Of a stretch of 64,000 bases of DNA, positions 9,095 through 17,522 are shown in pieces; positions within the stretch are counted from its first letter, which is position 1; every line of letters begins with the position of its first letter. The notes below the pieces were generated by a model. It ran no database searches. It worked only from the letters and a program-made list of their open reading frames with translations, and had not been told where the DNA came from. The DNA comes from Paraeggerthella hongkongensis (GTDB lineage Bacteria; Actinomycetota; Coriobacteriia; Coriobacteriales; Eggerthellaceae): positions 1 to 64,000 of the forward strand of contig NZ_PPTQ01000016.1 of the NCBI RefSeq assembly GCF_003340345.1. The letters are read 5' to 3'. Made by a program: the position numbers and the translations under genes.

Positions 9095-11335
9095 CTACAC
9101 CGCATACAGCAAATGCTCGTACCCGAACGGTTGCCTGATCCACGCATCTACGCGCATCGAAACAGCGGCGGCCTGGGGCTTTGGATCCGGTTTCGGATCA
9201 GGCTCCGGGTCGGGTTTCGGATCGGGATCGGGCTTCGGATCGGGCGTGGGCGTAGGGTCGGGGGTAGGATCGGGCGTGGGCGTAGGCTTGGGCTTGGTGT
9301 CGCCCGCGCCGGTAGAGGGCTTCTCCTCTTCCTTCGACTCGTCCTCTTCCTTTTCCTTCGTCTCGCTGCCGTAAGCTCCGCCAATATGATACTTGGAATC
9401 GGAGTACGACGGCAGGTACTTGGGATCGCTGGCCGTCGGGAACTTCTCGGCCGGCTGACCTTCGAGCACCTGGTCCATGAAGTTGGCGAATACGTCCCCC
9501 GCGCTTACGCTCACGGGGATTTCCTCCACGTTGGAAGGATCGCCGAACCAGATAGCCACCGACAGCTGCGGGGTGATGCCGCAGAACGTGATGTCCTTGT
9601 AATCGCTCGACGTACCGGTTTTCGCAGCTACTTCCTGGCCGTTCGCCAACCGAGCGTTACCGCCCGTGCCCTCAGGATCGGTAACCACGGTCTTCATCAC
9701 ATCGGTTGTTGCCTTCGCCACTTCAGGAGACATGACGCGCTCGCCTCCGGGAGCCGAGTTGTCAGCAATGATATTGCCGTTCTTGTCGGAAATCCGCAAG
9801 ATAGGCTGCGCATCGTACTTCGTACCGCCGTTCGCGATGGGAGCATACGACTTCGCCAAGTCGAGAACCGTCACGTTTTGCTGGCCCAGCGTCAGCGAAC
9901 CTACCGGGTTCAGCGGCGAGGTGATGCCCATGTTCTTCGCAGTGTTGATAACCTTGTCGATGCCGACCGCCATCTCCAAGCGCACAAAGCCCGTGTTCGA
10001 TGACTTCGCAAACGCCTTCTGCATGGAGATGTTGCCGAAGCTTTGATTGTTGATGTTGTTCAGCGGGTTGCTCGCAGGATAGCCGGCATCAGGTATAACG
10101 GCCGGAGACGTGCAGTCCACCATGGTCTTCGGATTGATCCCCGCCTCGAGCGCCGCAATGAGCGTAAACGTCTTGAACGTGGAACCGCAGGGGCGACCGG
10201 GATTCGTCGGGTTCGTGCCCTTGCCCGTTGCGAGGTTTAATTCGCTGTCACCACGACCCCCTACCAGCGCCTTCACATGACCGGTGTTGGGATCGACGGC
10301 AACCAAAGCCCCTTGGATCGTGCCGCCGAGCCTCTGTTCCTTCTCCTCGATGGCGGCTTCGGCGGCCTGCTGCGCAGACACGTCGAGCGTCGTGACGATG
10401 GTAAGGCCGCCGGCGAAGATCTCGGCTACGCTGTACGTCTCTTTAAGCTTGTCGATGGCGTAGCTGGTGAAGTACTGGTAGGCCAGGATGCCATCGTTCG
10501 TGGGTACGGTTTGGTTGAGAATAAGCTCCTCGGCCTTCGCCGCATCGCATTCCTCCTGGGTGATGACCCCGTTCGAAAGCATGCGGTCAAGCACGACGTT
10601 GCGTCGAGACACGCAGTTATCCAGGTTGTTGATCGGTTCGTTGTACGTGGGCGACTGGGGAATGCCGACGAGCGCGGCTGATTCCGCCAGCGTCAGGTCG
10701 GCCGCGTTCTTCGAGAAGTAGCGCTCCGCCGCAGCCTCGATGCCGTAGGTAGCGTTGCCGTAGTTGATGGTGTTGAGGTACATGAGCAGGATCTGGTCCT
10801 TGCTGTACACCTCTTCCAGCTTGACGGACAGGTACATCTCGCGCACCTTGCGCTTGAGCGAGATCTCGGTCATCTCGTCGGACAGGATGGTGTTGCGGAC
10901 GAACTGCTGCGTGATGGTGGACGCGCCTTCGCGGCCAGAGCCGGTCAACGTCACCACGGCCGCGCGCATGATGCCCCAAAGATCAAAGCCGCCATGCTCG
11001 TAGAAGCGCTCGTCCTCGGTGGCAACCGTGCCCTTCACCACGTACGGGCTGATCGCGTCGAGCGAAGAAACCGGGTCGCGGTTCTCCAGCTGCAGCTTCG
11101 CCAGCTGCGTGGTCTCGTCGCTCGCGTACATTTCGGACGGATGAGAAACGTTCAGGTCCTCGACCTGCGATACGTCATACGTAGTCAAATCGCCGATCCA
11201 CGACGTTCCGAGCGCATATATACCTACGCCGCCAGCGGTTACGACGGCAACGAGCACGGTGAATATCACCAAAAGGCCAATGGATGGATGCTTCTTTTTA
11301 ATGCTCGGCCTGTTTTTTATCGAACGTGAAGCCAC
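9095..11335 (-). CDS. Class A penicillin-binding protein with Pro-rich tail
   Basis: Bifunctional peptidoglycan glycosyltransferase/transpeptidase, 746 residues. A membrane anchor lies at about 20-42. GT51 motifs are EDERFYEHGGFD and GASTITQQFVRN. Transpeptidase motifs are GSTFK, KSSNTG and KTGTSS. After a Glu/Lys linker come about 60 residues built from PTPDPTPDP and PDPKPDPDP repeats, probably a rigid wall-spanning spacer, ending in a short hydrophobic tail. The start is GTG at 11335 with GGGAGGTG just upstream. Paralogous to the PBP encoded at 6243-8414, but with the Pro-Asp tail in place of a PASTA-like module, which suggests different placement or partners. Confidence 0.95.
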   Translation of the reverse strand: MASRSIKNRPSIKKKHPSIGLLVIFTVLVAVVTAGGVGIYALGTSWIGDLTTYDVSQVEDLNVSHPSEMYASDETTQLAKLQLENRDPVSSLDAISPYVVKGTVATEDERFYEHGGFDLWGIMRAAVVTLTGSGREGASTITQQFVRNTILSDEMTEISLKRKVREMYLSVKLEEVYSKDQILLMYLNTINYGNATYGIEAAAERYFSKNAADLTLAESAALVGIPQSPTYNEPINNLDNCVSRRNVVLDRMLSNGVITQEECDAAKAEELILNQTVPTNDGILAYQYFTSYAIDKLKETYSVAEIFAGGLTIVTTLDVSAQQAAEAAIEEKEQRLGGTIQGALVAVDPNTGHVKALVGGRGDSELNLATGKGTNPTNPGRPCGSTFKTFTLIAALEAGINPKTMVDCTSPAVIPDAGYPASNPLNNINNQSFGNISMQKAFAKSSNTGFVRLEMAVGIDKVINTAKNMGITSPLNPVGSLTLGQQNVTVLDLAKSYAPIANGGTKYDAQPILRISDKNGNIIADNSAPGGERVMSPEVAKATTDVMKTVVTDPEGTGGNARLANGQEVAAKTGTSSDYKDITFCGITPQLSVAIWFGDPSNVEEIPVSVSAGDVFANFMDQVLEGQPAEKFPTASDPKYLPSYSDSKYHIGGAYGSETKEKEEDESKEEEKPSTGAGDTKPKPTPTPDPTPDPTPTPDPKPDPDPKPDPEPDPKPDPKPQAAAVSMRVDAWIRQPFGYEHLLYAV

Positions 11336-11431
11336 GTGACACCTCCCAGAAAACTTCGCCCAATTGTATCATCGGGACATGGCTCCCCATGAATCAACAT
11401 AAACTTGTTGGAAAAAGGGCATAACGCAAAA

Positions 11432-11465
11432 CGCCCGGTCGGAACGTAAAAGTACCGACCGGGCG
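11432..11465 (-). terminator. Rho-independent terminator after argH
   Basis: CGCCCGGTCGG at 11432-11442 pairs perfectly with 11455-11465. On the minus strand the hairpin is followed by TTTTGCGTT. It lies 50 bases past the argH stop and ahead of the next minus-strand gene, so it should insulate the two. Confidence 0.8.
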
Positions 11466-11513
11466 GTCATGTTGCCCAGCGTTTTGCGAAGGATGCGCCT
11501 TGGAGCGAAACGG

Positions 11514-12902
11514 CTACAGAGACGCCTCGTCGGCAGCGAGCGCGCTCTTCGCTTGCTCCAGCTGCACCCGCACGGCGCTGCCTCCGGTTCCGCCTTCGGT
11601 GGTGCGCGCGGAAACGATGCTTGCCAGGTCAAGCTCGTTCACGATATCGTCTTCGAACAGGTCGCTTGCTGCTTTGAAGTCTTCGATCGACAGATCGCTC
11701 AGGTCGCATCCGCGCTGTTCGCACGTCAAAACCAAGTGGCCAACCACCGCGTGGGCGTTTCTGAACGGCAAGCCTTTCTTAGCCAGATAATCAGCCACGT
11801 CCGTAGCCGCCAGATAGCCCTTCTTCGCTTGAGAGAGCATCGAAGCCGGCTTCACCTCCATGGTCTCGATCATGCCGGCTGCGCACACCAGGCAGTCCTC
11901 GAGGGTTTTTGCCGCGTCGATGGCACCTTCCTTGTCTTCCTGGAGGTCCTTGTTGTACGCCAGCGGCAAAGCCTTCATGGTGACGAGCAGCGCGACCAGG
12001 TCCCCCACCACGCGACCTGTTTTCCCGCGGATGAGCTCCGCGAAATCAGGGTTCTTCTTCTGCGGCATGATGGACGAGCCCGTAGAAAACGCATCCGAAA
12101 GCTCGATGAAATCGAACTCGGAGGAGGACCACAGCACGATCTCTTCGCACAAGCGCGACAGGTGCATGCACGAAACGCTGCACGCGTACGAAAGATCCAG
12201 AAGAAAGTCGCGATCGGACACCGCATCGAGAGAATTGGGGATCACGTTCGAAAATCCCAGGTCATCTGCCGTCATTTGCCGATCAAGCGGGTAGGTGGTT
12301 CCCGCGAGAGCAGCGGACCCCAGCGGGCTGGCATCCGCTGCGCGACGAGCGGCCGCCAAACGCTCGAAGTCTCGCGTGAGCATCCATACGTACGCCAGCA
12401 TGTGATGGGAGAACAGCACGGGCTGCGCATGCTGCAGGTGCGTGTAACCGGGAAGAATAACGTCGAAGTGCTCCTCTGCCTGCGCTATGAGCGCCTTGCG
12501 CAGCATGACGTTCGCCTCCATAAGCTGCGTGCACCGCTGCTTCGCGAACAGGCGCGTGTCGGTTGCCACCTGGTCGTTGCGGCTGCGCCCGGTATGCAGG
12601 CGGGCGCCCGCGTCCCCTATGTCGGCGATAAGCGCACGCTCTACGGACATGTGAATGTCCTCGTCGTTGATATTGAACTCGAACGTCCCCGCATCGATGC
12701 GCGCCTTGATGCGATCAAGGCCGTCGACGATCGCGGCCGCGTCATCATTGGAGATGACGCCCGTTTTCGCGAGCATGCGCGCATGGGCCTGCGATCCTGC
12801 TACGTCCTGCGCGTACAGCGCCTTGTCAACCGGCAGCGATGCTCCGAACCGCTGCGTGAACTCGCTCACGTCCTGGGTGAATCTACCCGACCAAAGTGCC
12901 AT
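11514..12902 (-). CDS. argH: Argininosuccinate lyase
   Basis: Last step of arginine synthesis: splits argininosuccinate into arginine and fumarate. 462 residues, the usual length. Signature loop GSSIMPQKKNPD with the catalytic Ser, plus TGRSRNDQVATDTRL and HTHLQHAQPVL-type motifs (GYTHLQHAQP) lining the active site. The start at MALWSGRF is chosen over a longer frame because the lyase family begins there. It follows argG by 81 bases on the same strand and is closed by a strong terminator, so argG-argH is probably one unit. Confidence 0.96.
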   Translation of the reverse strand: MALWSGRFTQDVSEFTQRFGASLPVDKALYAQDVAGSQAHARMLAKTGVISNDDAAAIVDGLDRIKARIDAGTFEFNINDEDIHMSVERALIADIGDAGARLHTGRSRNDQVATDTRLFAKQRCTQLMEANVMLRKALIAQAEEHFDVILPGYTHLQHAQPVLFSHHMLAYVWMLTRDFERLAAARRAADASPLGSAALAGTTYPLDRQMTADDLGFSNVIPNSLDAVSDRDFLLDLSYACSVSCMHLSRLCEEIVLWSSSEFDFIELSDAFSTGSSIMPQKKNPDFAELIRGKTGRVVGDLVALLVTMKALPLAYNKDLQEDKEGAIDAAKTLEDCLVCAAGMIETMEVKPASMLSQAKKGYLAATDVADYLAKKGLPFRNAHAVVGHLVLTCEQRGCDLSDLSIEDFKAASDLFEDDIVNELDLASIVSARTTEGGTGGSAVRVQLEQAKSALAADEASL

Positions 12903-12983
12903 GGTACCGTCCCTTTTATCGTATCGTTTCAGTTCCGCGCGTCGGGCGGGCGTCCGCAACGCCCTGCCCAAACACCTGCGCGC

Positions 12984-14312
12984 CTACGCCAGCTCGGCTT
13001 CGGCGGCGACCACCTGCTTCCAAATGGGAGTCACGTCTTCGTACTTGCCCTTGGTCAAAGGGCCCTCCTGCTTTTCGGCGTCGAACAGCTCGGCCGGAGC
13101 GCCTTCCTTCCGGCGATTCGAGGCCCAGGTCTTCGCAGACAGCGTGTTGAGCTGGATGAAGCCCTTGGCGGCCTCGTGATCGAACACATCATCGGCGTCG
13201 TAGGTTGCCAGCGCGTAATCGTAAAGCGAATACGAGCTTCTCCGGCCGACCACCGTGCAGGATCCCTTGTAGAACTTGAGCCGAACGGTACCGCACAGGC
13301 AACGCTGCGTGTTGAGCAGGAACGCGTCGATGGCTTCCTTGAGGGGCGAGAACCACTGGCCGTTGTACACGCACTTCGCCCACGCCTGCTCCATGCCCAG
13401 CTTGAAGTGCAGCACTTCGCGCTCGAGCACCAGGTCTTCGAGCGCTTTGTGAGCCTGAATGAGCGACAGGGCACCTGGCACCTCATAACACTCCCGGCTC
13501 TTCACGCCGACCAGCCGGTTCTCGATCATGTCGATGCGACCGTAGCCGTGCTTTCCCGCAATCTCGTTCAGCGCGTATATGATGCCGAGGAAGCTTTTCT
13601 GGTTGCCGTCGAGCATGTACGGCAAACCGCGCATGAACTCGATCTCGACGTACTGCGGCTCGTCAGGAGCCTCGACGGGGTCAACGGTCATGGCATAGAT
13701 GTCCGCCGGAGGCTCCGCCCACGGGTCTTCGAGCACGCCGCACTCAATTGCCCGGCCCCACAGGTTGTCGTCGATGGAGTACGGGGATTTTTTGGTGGTG
13801 GGCACCTCGATGCCGTGCTGCTGGGCCCATTCCATTTCCTCGGGGCGGGTCTTCAGATCCCATTCGCGCACCGGGGACAGAATCTCGAGATCGGGGTCGA
13901 GCATCGTGATGCTGGCCTCGAAGCGCACTTGATCATTGCCCTTGCCCGTGCAGCCGTGCGCAATGTACTTCGCGCCGAACGCATGGGCTGCGTCCACGAG
14001 ATGCTTGGATATAAGGGGCCGCGACAAAGCGGAGACCAGCGGGTACTTGTTCTCGTACATCGCGTTGGCGGCTAACGCCTTGCTCAGGTACTCCTGAACG
14101 AACGTCTGCCGCATGTCCACCACGATACATTCGAGCGCGCCCGATTTGAGCGCTTTCTGCTTGATCTTTTCGAGGCCTTCGTGCTCTTGCCCCACGTCGC
14201 CCACCACTGCGATGACGTCGAGGTCCTTTTCCACCTGAAGCCACTTGATGCAGCACGACGTATCCAGCCCGCCCGAATAAGCAAGTACAACTTTATCCTT
14301 CTGATCAGCCAT
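12984..14312 (-). CDS. argG: Argininosuccinate synthase
   Basis: Joins citrulline and aspartate using ATP to give argininosuccinate. 442 residues. The N-terminal PP-loop LAYSGGLDTSCCIKW (about 9-23) binds ATP. Further conserved blocks are SALSRPLISKHLV, AHGCTGKGNDQVRFE and the S-P-Y-S-I-D-D-N-L-W-G-R segment. The start at MADQKDKV has AAGGAAGG upstream; the frame continues upstream, but that part does not look like the family. Its 260-base upstream gap holds a TATAAG candidate -10, so it probably has its own promoter, separate from argR. Confidence 0.96.
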   Translation of the reverse strand: MADQKDKVVLAYSGGLDTSCCIKWLQVEKDLDVIAVVGDVGQEHEGLEKIKQKALKSGALECIVVDMRQTFVQEYLSKALAANAMYENKYPLVSALSRPLISKHLVDAAHAFGAKYIAHGCTGKGNDQVRFEASITMLDPDLEILSPVREWDLKTRPEEMEWAQQHGIEVPTTKKSPYSIDDNLWGRAIECGVLEDPWAEPPADIYAMTVDPVEAPDEPQYVEIEFMRGLPYMLDGNQKSFLGIIYALNEIAGKHGYGRIDMIENRLVGVKSRECYEVPGALSLIQAHKALEDLVLEREVLHFKLGMEQAWAKCVYNGQWFSPLKEAIDAFLLNTQRCLCGTVRLKFYKGSCTVVGRRSSYSLYDYALATYDADDVFDHEAAKGFIQLNTLSAKTWASNRRKEGAPAELFDAEKQEGPLTKGKYEDVTPIWKQVVAAEAELA

Positions 14313-14572
14313 GATTATGTGTTCCTTCCTTTGATGGCTTGTACCTGATTTCATGCCCGTTTCGCAATGCAGGTACAGAAAGCCACCCCCTTCAACCGAA
14401 AGGAGGTATGCCAAGGAAGGCGTCGAGGAAAATCGAGCGCACGTGATCCGTACATGCACCGCGGCTTTTCGCTGCGGCACAGCCAAGCCGGGCGACTTGG
14501 ATGCGGGTGCTTATACTAAGCTTGGGGTGAAGGTGGGGAGGAAAAGCGTCTCCCGCAAAAGAAAGTAGACGA
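14313..14572 (-). promoter_or_regulatory. argG upstream region
   Basis: A 260-base gap between argR and argG. On the minus strand it contains CTTAGTATAAGCACC near 14510-14525, a plausible -10 with a poor -35. No stable hairpin or clear ArgR box was seen. A plus-strand AAAGGAGGT followed by ATG near 14408 opens only a 12-codon frame and is probably chance. Confidence 0.4.
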
Positions 14573-15001
14573 CTAACGTCGTCGCAGTCGGTCGATGGCG
14601 CGCTCAACTTCAACGGCAGCCTCGGGGCTTTCCGCTGCGATCATGATCGTGTTGTCGCCTGCCACTGTTCCCAGAGCACCGCGCAGGCTGGCCTTATCGA
14701 GCGCAGCAGAGACGCCGGCAGCTCCGCCGGAAAACGTCTTGACTACGACCATGTTGCCTGCCACGTGTACCTCTTCGACCAATTCGGAAACCATACGCTG
14801 GAGTCGCATCTCCTCAGGGAGAACGTAATAGCCCTCGCGCGACTTCACCAGACCCATGTCCATGATGTCGCGGGATATCGTAGCCTGAGTGCACTCATAG
14901 CCAGCGGCCTGCAGCTGATTTGCGAGATCTCGCTGCGTCTTGACATTGTGCTCGCGAATGATGTCGCGAATAATGTCATGCCGTTGTTGCCGCTTCCTCA
15001 T
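14573..15001 (-). CDS. argR: Arginine repressor ArgR
   Basis: Transcription factor that senses L-arginine and controls arg genes, 142 residues. The N-terminal winged helix (about 1-70) has the recognition motif CTQATISRDIMDMGLVK. The C-terminal hexamerisation and arginine-binding domain ends with GTVAGDNTIMIAAES, which contains the conserved Asp involved in arginine binding. The start MRKRQQRHD has GAGGG upstream; a longer frame begins 17 codons earlier without a good site. It is encoded between argD and argG but separated from both by about 255 bases, so it is probably its own unit within the cluster. Confidence 0.93.
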   Translation of the reverse strand: MRKRQQRHDIIRDIIREHNVKTQRDLANQLQAAGYECTQATISRDIMDMGLVKSREGYYVLPEEMRLQRMVSELVEEVHVAGNMVVVKTFSGGAAGVSAALDKASLRGALGTVAGDNTIMIAAESPEAAVEVERAIDRLRRR

Positions 15002-15059
15002 GCCTGCGATACCCTCTGTTCCTCGAGAACGATCACATACAATTCCGCTCATTCATTCT

Positions 15060-15122
15060 CGCATGAGGTATGCAAAATTGCGAAACACTCAGCGAAAATA
15101 TGCATTAAATAGTACCTCATAA
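15060..15122 (-). promoter_or_regulatory. Candidate argR promoter and ArgR half-sites
   Basis: An AT-rich patch ahead of argR. ATGAGGTA at 15063-15070 is matched by TACCTCAT at 15113-15120, and between these arms TGCATA occurs twice on the minus strand. TGMATW is the half-site of ArgR boxes in other bacteria, so autoregulation is plausible. The spacing does not give a textbook 18-bp box. Confidence 0.4.
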
Positions 15123-15172
15123 TTCGGCTTTTCTAGCCCAGAATTTCAAAAGTCTCGAAACTTTTCCGGTAA

Positions 15173-15213
15173 GCGAGCTGCACGCGAATACCGCGCACGT
15201 GCGTGCAGCTCGC
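15173..15213 (-). terminator. Strong hairpin after argD
   Basis: GCGAGCTGCACGC at 15173-15185 pairs perfectly with 15201-15213 (13 bp, 15-base loop). It lies about 45 bases past the argD stop and probably ends the argCJBD transcript. The following minus-strand sequence is only moderately T-rich. Confidence 0.65.
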
Positions 15214-15256
15214 ACCGAGGCGCCCCAGGACCGACTCGTCCCAAGACGTGTCTTTT

Positions 15257-16534
15257 CTAGTACGAACTCAAGATGTCGCGCAAGCGCTCCCCCAGCGTAT
15301 CGACATCGGCTTCCGTGCATACGAGCGGGGGCAGGAAGCGAAGCGTATGCGGGCCGGTGCAGTTGAGCAGCAACCCCTTGTCAAGCCCCGCGGAAACGAC
15401 GTCGGACGCGTTCACGTGCTCTTCAAGGTCTGCGGCGACCATCAGCCCCAGGCCGCGCACCTCGACCACGTGCGGAAGCCCTTCGAGCATCGCGCGCAGG
15501 TACGCGCCCACCCGCTCGACGTTTTGAGCTGCGCCTTCGCTTGCCAGCGTACTGAGCGTGGCCTCGGCAGCGGCAACCGCCAAACAGCTGCCGCCGAACG
15601 TGGATCCGTGATCCCCTGCCCCGAAAGAGGCCGCCACTTCCGCACGGGCAGCGCACATGCCCATGGGAACGCCCGACGCGACGCCCTTCGCAATGGTCAC
15701 GATATCGGGAACCACGCCGAAGTGCTGGAAGCCGAACGGGTGCGTTCCGCAACGGTAGATGCCGCACTGGATCTCATCGCACATGAACAGGGCGCCGCGC
15801 TCTTCGGTGAGGCGACGAACAGCTTGCAGGAATTCCGTCGTGCACGGATGCACGCCGCTTTCCCCTTGAACGCACTCCACCATGACCGCGCAAATCGCAT
15901 CGCCCTGGCTTGCGAACAAGGCTTCCAGGGCTTCGACGTCGTTGAGAGGGGTTCGCACGAACCCGTCGGGCAAAGGCTGAAACGCCTCCTGCTTCGCAGG
16001 CTGGGCCGTTGCCGCCAACGTGGCAAGCGTTCGCCCGTGGAAACTGCGATCGAGCGTGACGATGATGCGCGGTGCGGCCTCGGCGGCGGCATGCGCCGCA
16101 GCTTCGTCGGCGCCGGAAGCCAAAGCGGCAGCGCGGGCGCGCTTCTTCGCATGCAGGCGGGCCAGCTTGAACGCGCACTCGTTCGCCTCGGCGCCCGAAT
16201 TGGAGAAGAAGCTCTTCCACGGCGCGCGGAGCTCTTCGGGGACGCAAGCATTCAGAAGGTCGGACACCATGCGCGCCGCTTCCCCGCGATGCTCGATGTA
16301 GTAGTAGTTGCTCACGTGAATCAACGACCGGGCTTGCTCTTCGAGCGCCGACACGAGAGCCGGATGGCAATGCCCCAGGCTGACCGCGCCTACGCCGGAG
16401 ACGAAATCGAGGTACGAACGTCCCTGCGCGTCTTCAACCCGCATGCCCGAACCGCGTACAAGCTCTACAGGCTTGCGCGCATACGTTCCCATGACGAAAT
16501 CGGATTCCAGCTGCTGTTCTTCTTGAAAGCCCAT
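15257..16534 (-). CDS. argD: Acetylornithine aminotransferase
   Basis: PLP-dependent class III aminotransferase making N-acetylornithine from N-acetylglutamate semialdehyde, 425 residues. Features in order: SGVGAVSLGHCHPAL (about 46-60), the PLP phosphate-binding SNSGAEANE, FHGRTLATLAAT, CDEIQCGIYRCG with the PLP-ring Asp, and TIAKGVASGVPMG with the Schiff-base Lys. An Ala-rich insertion (AAALASGADEAAAHAAAEAA region) lies before the FHGRT motif and is longer than usual. It starts 10 bases after the argB stop, fourth in argCJBD. Confidence 0.95.
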   Translation of the reverse strand: MGFQEEQQLESDFVMGTYARKPVELVRGSGMRVEDAQGRSYLDFVSGVGAVSLGHCHPALVSALEEQARSLIHVSNYYYIEHRGEAARMVSDLLNACVPEELRAPWKSFFSNSGAEANECAFKLARLHAKKRARAAALASGADEAAAHAAAEAAPRIIVTLDRSFHGRTLATLAATAQPAKQEAFQPLPDGFVRTPLNDVEALEALFASQGDAICAVMVECVQGESGVHPCTTEFLQAVRRLTEERGALFMCDEIQCGIYRCGTHPFGFQHFGVVPDIVTIAKGVASGVPMGMCAARAEVAASFGAGDHGSTFGGSCLAVAAAEATLSTLASEGAAQNVERVGAYLRAMLEGLPHVVEVRGLGLMVAADLEEHVNASDVVSAGLDKGLLLNCTGPHTLRFLPPLVCTEADVDTLGERLRDILSSY

Positions 16535-16544
16535 GATTGCGCTC

Positions 16545-17522
16545 CTAACCGTTCGACGATACCGCGTTGGCTGCCTGGCGATTCTCCAAAAGCTTGGAAG
16601 CGAAGTTACCCAGCGGATGCGAATCGAACGCGCATGCCTCCTCGGTGGAATGCATGGTGGTTCCCACGCCGGTGCTGGTCAAAAGCTCCAGCAGCAAAGA
16701 ATGCGGAGTTGTCCCGTTCAGGATGTGCGCGCGGAACACGCCGGCATCCAGCGCGTGAATGCAGGACTTGAGCTTGGGTATCATGCCCGTGGACACGATA
16801 TTGTTCTCAACCATGTACTGCGCCTCGAACAGCGTCAGGTTCGAGATGAGCGAATCTTTATTCTCGAAGTTCTCGTACAGGCCGTCCACGTCGGTGAGGA
16901 ACACCACCTTGTGCGCGCCGATGGCCGCAGCTATATGACCGGCGACCATGTCGGCGTTCACGTTGTAGAAGCCGCCGTCCTCGCCAAGGGCCACCGAGGC
17001 CACCACGGGAATGTAATCAGCGCTTACGAGGTCGTCCAGAAGAGGACGGTTGATGCGCGTGATGCGGCCCACGCGGCCCAGTTCCGGTGAAGCCTGCTCG
17101 GCTACGATGACGCCCGCATCGGCGCCGCTCACGCCTACGGCGAAGTTGCCATGCTCGTTCAACGCCTCGACAAGCTCCTGGTTCACCTTGCCCATGAGCA
17201 CCGTGCGCACCAGGTCCATGGCCTCGGGCGTGGTGACGCGCTGGCCTTCCCGAAACTCCACGGGAAACTGCATGAGGTCCATGGCTTCGGTGATAGCCTT
17301 GCCGCCGCCGTGCACGATAACGGGATTCACGCCGACGATCTTCAGCAGCACGATATCGTTCATGACGTCGGCGCGCAGCCGCCCGTCGACCATAGCGGAG
17401 CCGCCGTACTTGATGACAACGGTTTTACCTGTAATGTTCTTAATCCACGGCAGCGCCTCGACGAGGACTTCGGCAGCCTTGGTTGATGCGCCCTTGGGGC
17501 GTGTATCCTTCGCGTATTTCAT
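16545..17522 (-). CDS. argB: Acetylglutamate kinase
   Basis: Phosphorylates N-acetylglutamate, the usual arginine-feedback step. 325 residues, slightly long for the family. Motifs: TVVIKYGGSAM (about 33-43), VNPVIVHGGGKAI, and VFLTDVDGLYEN near the nucleotide site. The N-terminal extension MKYAKDTRPKGASTKAAEV resembles the N-helix of arginine-inhibited hexameric forms, so feedback inhibition is likely though not proven here. The ATG overlaps the argJ stop as ATGA. Confidence 0.95.
   Translation of the reverse strand: MKYAKDTRPKGASTKAAEVLVEALPWIKNITGKTVVIKYGGSAMVDGRLRADVMNDIVLLKIVGVNPVIVHGGGKAITEAMDLMQFPVEFREGQRVTTPEAMDLVRTVLMGKVNQELVEALNEHGNFAVGVSGADAGVIVAEQASPELGRVGRITRINRPLLDDLVSADYIPVVASVALGEDGGFYNVNADMVAGHIAAAIGAHKVVFLTDVDGLYENFENKDSLISNLTLFEAQYMVENNIVSTGMIPKLKSCIHALDAGVFRAHILNGTTPHSLLLELLTSTGVGTTMHSTEEACAFDSHPLGNFASKLLENRQAANAVSSNG

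Noticed and set aside
11469-14075. Plus-strand open frame of 868 codons opposite argH and argG
   Set aside because: It is the complement of two certain genes. High GC leaves long open frames on the opposite strand, and the translation is Arg/His-rich with no domain.
14400-14450. Small plus-strand gene after AAAGGAGGT ahead of argG
   Set aside because: The frame stops after 12 codons and no product is plausible; the Shine-Dalgarno-like string is probably chance.
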